Shown here: in pieces, positions 5,580 through 6,551 of the stretch
How the letters are laid out: each line of letters opens with the position of its first letter
How positions within the stretch are numbered: the first letter of the stretch is position 1
Source: Crenothrix polyspora
GTDB lineage: Bacteria; Pseudomonadota; Gammaproteobacteria; Methylococcales; Methylomonadaceae
DNA: 6,551 nt
Assembly: GCA_945903675.1 (NCBI GenBank)
Contig: CAMDOP010000184.1
Coordinates: 1 to 6,551, forward strand
Reading direction: 5' to 3'
Program-made: the position numbers and the translations under genes
The notes under the pieces: model-generated
What the model was told of the DNA's origin: nothing
Seen by the model: only the letters and a program-made list of their open reading frames with translations
Database searches by the model: none

Positions 5580-6347
5580 TTGGTTGAATTTAGTACATCA
5601 CAACTATATGAATTAATTGCTAATTTCTTTTGGCCATTTGTTAGGGTAATGGCGTTTCTATCAATTTCGCCTGTGTTTAGTAATCGCTCTGTGCCTGTGA
5701 CAGCTAAGATTGGATTGGGGTTTGCTATTTCACTGCTTATCGCTCCGAATATCCCTCCTTTAATTGAGCATGATCCGCTCTCATGGAATGGTCTATTAAT
5801 CTTGATCCAACAAGTTTTAATTGGCTTCTCAATCGGTTTTTCAATGCAAATTATCTTCGCCGGAATAGGCTTAGCCGGTGAATTGATTAGTATGACTATG
5901 GGACTTGGTTTTGGTGCCTTTTTTGATCCACAATCTCAAGGGAGATCAACTTCTATAAGCCAATTAATGACAGCTTTCGCAATATTGCTTTTTATAGGCT
6001 GTGACTTTCACCTATTATTTATCGAAAGCTTAGCTAATAGTTTTAAAACAATGCCTGTAAGCTACGGCACTATAAACAAGTTTCAATATCAAGATCTAGC
6101 ATTTTTAGGTAGTCATATATTTAGCGCAGGACTTCAACTATCCCTGCCGATTGTTACTATACTATTAATAATGAATATGGCACTGGGTATTTTAAACAAA
6201 TCAGCTCCACAGCTAAATATGTTTGGTATTGGCTTTCCACTGACATTACTAACGGGCTTCTTAATGCTTAAACTAATGCTTCCTTATTTAAACGAGCCCA
6301 TTTTATTGCTAATACACCAAGGTATTGAACTAATAAAATTTAACTGA
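5580..6347 (+). CDS. fliR: Flagellar export gate protein FliR
   Basis: FliR is the single-copy subunit that completes the FliP5-FliQ4-FliR1 export gate in the inner membrane. The 255-residue protein is normal in length and highly hydrophobic, with about six membrane-embedded segments. Family marks in order: the N-terminal WPFVRVMAFLSISPVFSNRS with VPVTAKIGLGF (18-48), QQVLIGFSIGFSMQ (77-90), the G-F-G-A-F-F-D-P-Q-S-Q-G loop (110-121), LLFIGCDFHLLFIESL (136-151) followed by FKTMPV, and the C-terminal ALGILNKSAPQLNMFGIGFP then LTLLTGFLML (201-230). Where relatives usually have N-G-H the sequence reads D-F-H at 142-144. The TTG start is discussed with its ribosome binding site. No flhB fusion or flhB gene follows; after the TGA there is a non-coding stretch, so this is probably the last gene of the operon. 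Confidence 0.97.
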   Translation: MVEFSTSQLYELIANFFWPFVRVMAFLSISPVFSNRSVPVTAKIGLGFAISLLIAPNIPPLIEHDPLSWNGLLILIQQVLIGFSIGFSMQIIFAGIGLAGELISMTMGLGFGAFFDPQSQGRSTSISQLMTAFAILLFIGCDFHLLFIESLANSFKTMPVSYGTINKFQYQDLAFLGSHIFSAGLQLSLPIVTILLIMNMALGILNKSAPQLNMFGIGFPLTLLTGFLMLKLMLPYLNEPILLLIHQGIELIKFN

Positions 6348-6551
6348 AATTATTAGACAACCTGTATTTAAACCCTATCTTAAGCGAATATGCTTATGTA
6401 TTGCCATTGATTTCACTAGAAAAAGGAACGGCAGGTGCTGTAGATTGAATAAGTTGTGCATCTTGAGGTTGTTTGTGACGGTTTGTTTTATTTCCACTGC
6501 AGAATGAGCTGTATAAGCTTTCTAGCGGTATCCAGATTGTCTGAACTTAGA
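6348..6551. other. Region after fliR with no supportable gene
   Basis: No forward frame stays open for a useful length, and nothing resembles flhB, flhA or another flagellar gene. A weak hairpin (TAAGC at 6381-6385, GCTTA at 6392-6396) has no U-run, so I do not call a terminator. On the minus strand, 6550-6488 reads as a short helical peptide (DNLDTARKLIQLILQWK) ending in TAA, and an adjacent minus frame is open from 6546 to 6394 without a start codon. Either could be the 3' end of a convergent gene entering from beyond the window, but the evidence is too thin to name one. Confidence 0.6.

Noticed and set aside
6381..6396. Hairpin TAAGC-GAATAT-GCTTA as a terminator of the operon
   Set aside because: The stem has only five AT-rich pairs and no U-run follows on either strand.

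Overview
The window is a stretch of a canonical proteobacterial flagellar operon, all on the + strand, in the order fliI (5' end cut by the window edge), fliJ, fliK, fliM, fliN, fliO, fliP, fliQ, fliR. FliM, FliN and FliJ are of the beta/gammaproteobacterial type: FliM has a CheY-binding N-terminus, middle domain and SpoA domain; FliN ends in a typical SpoA domain; FliJ carries the C-terminal QKQYDEL motif. The DNA is AT-rich, so a low-GC betaproteobacterium (Nitrosomonadales-like) or gammaproteobacterium is my best guess, with low certainty at genus level.

Layout: 1-983 export ATPase FliI; 1012-1452 FliJ, its coiled-coil partner; 1449-2711 FliK, hook-length ruler and substrate-specificity switch, overlapping fliJ by ATGA; 2712-2834 an AT-rich gap where many relatives carry fliL; 2835-3818 FliM and 3828-4193 FliN, the C-ring switch proteins; 4190-4528 FliO, 4521-5285 FliP, 5298-5567 FliQ and 5580-6347 FliR, the export-gate assembly factor and core. 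6348-6551 has no supportable gene, and flhB/flhA do not follow directly, so the transcription unit probably ends here.

How they work together: FliI/FliJ deliver and energise export of rod, hook and filament subunits through the FliP-FliQ-FliR pore, which FliO helps assemble. FliK is itself exported, measures the hook and switches the gate to filament export. FliM/FliN form the cytoplasmic ring that binds CheY-P and sets rotation direction. Tight spacing and overlapping start/stop codons indicate translational coupling, with one conspicuous break at fliK-fliM.

I see no new biological system. The points worth a second look are a perfect 28-bp palindrome inside the start of fliM, a recent in-frame 147-bp tandem duplication in the ruler part of fliK, hexanucleotide repeats in fliK, the absence of fliL with a fliM start that lacks a Shine-Dalgarno sequence, and a GGXG-to-GSNG change in FliM.
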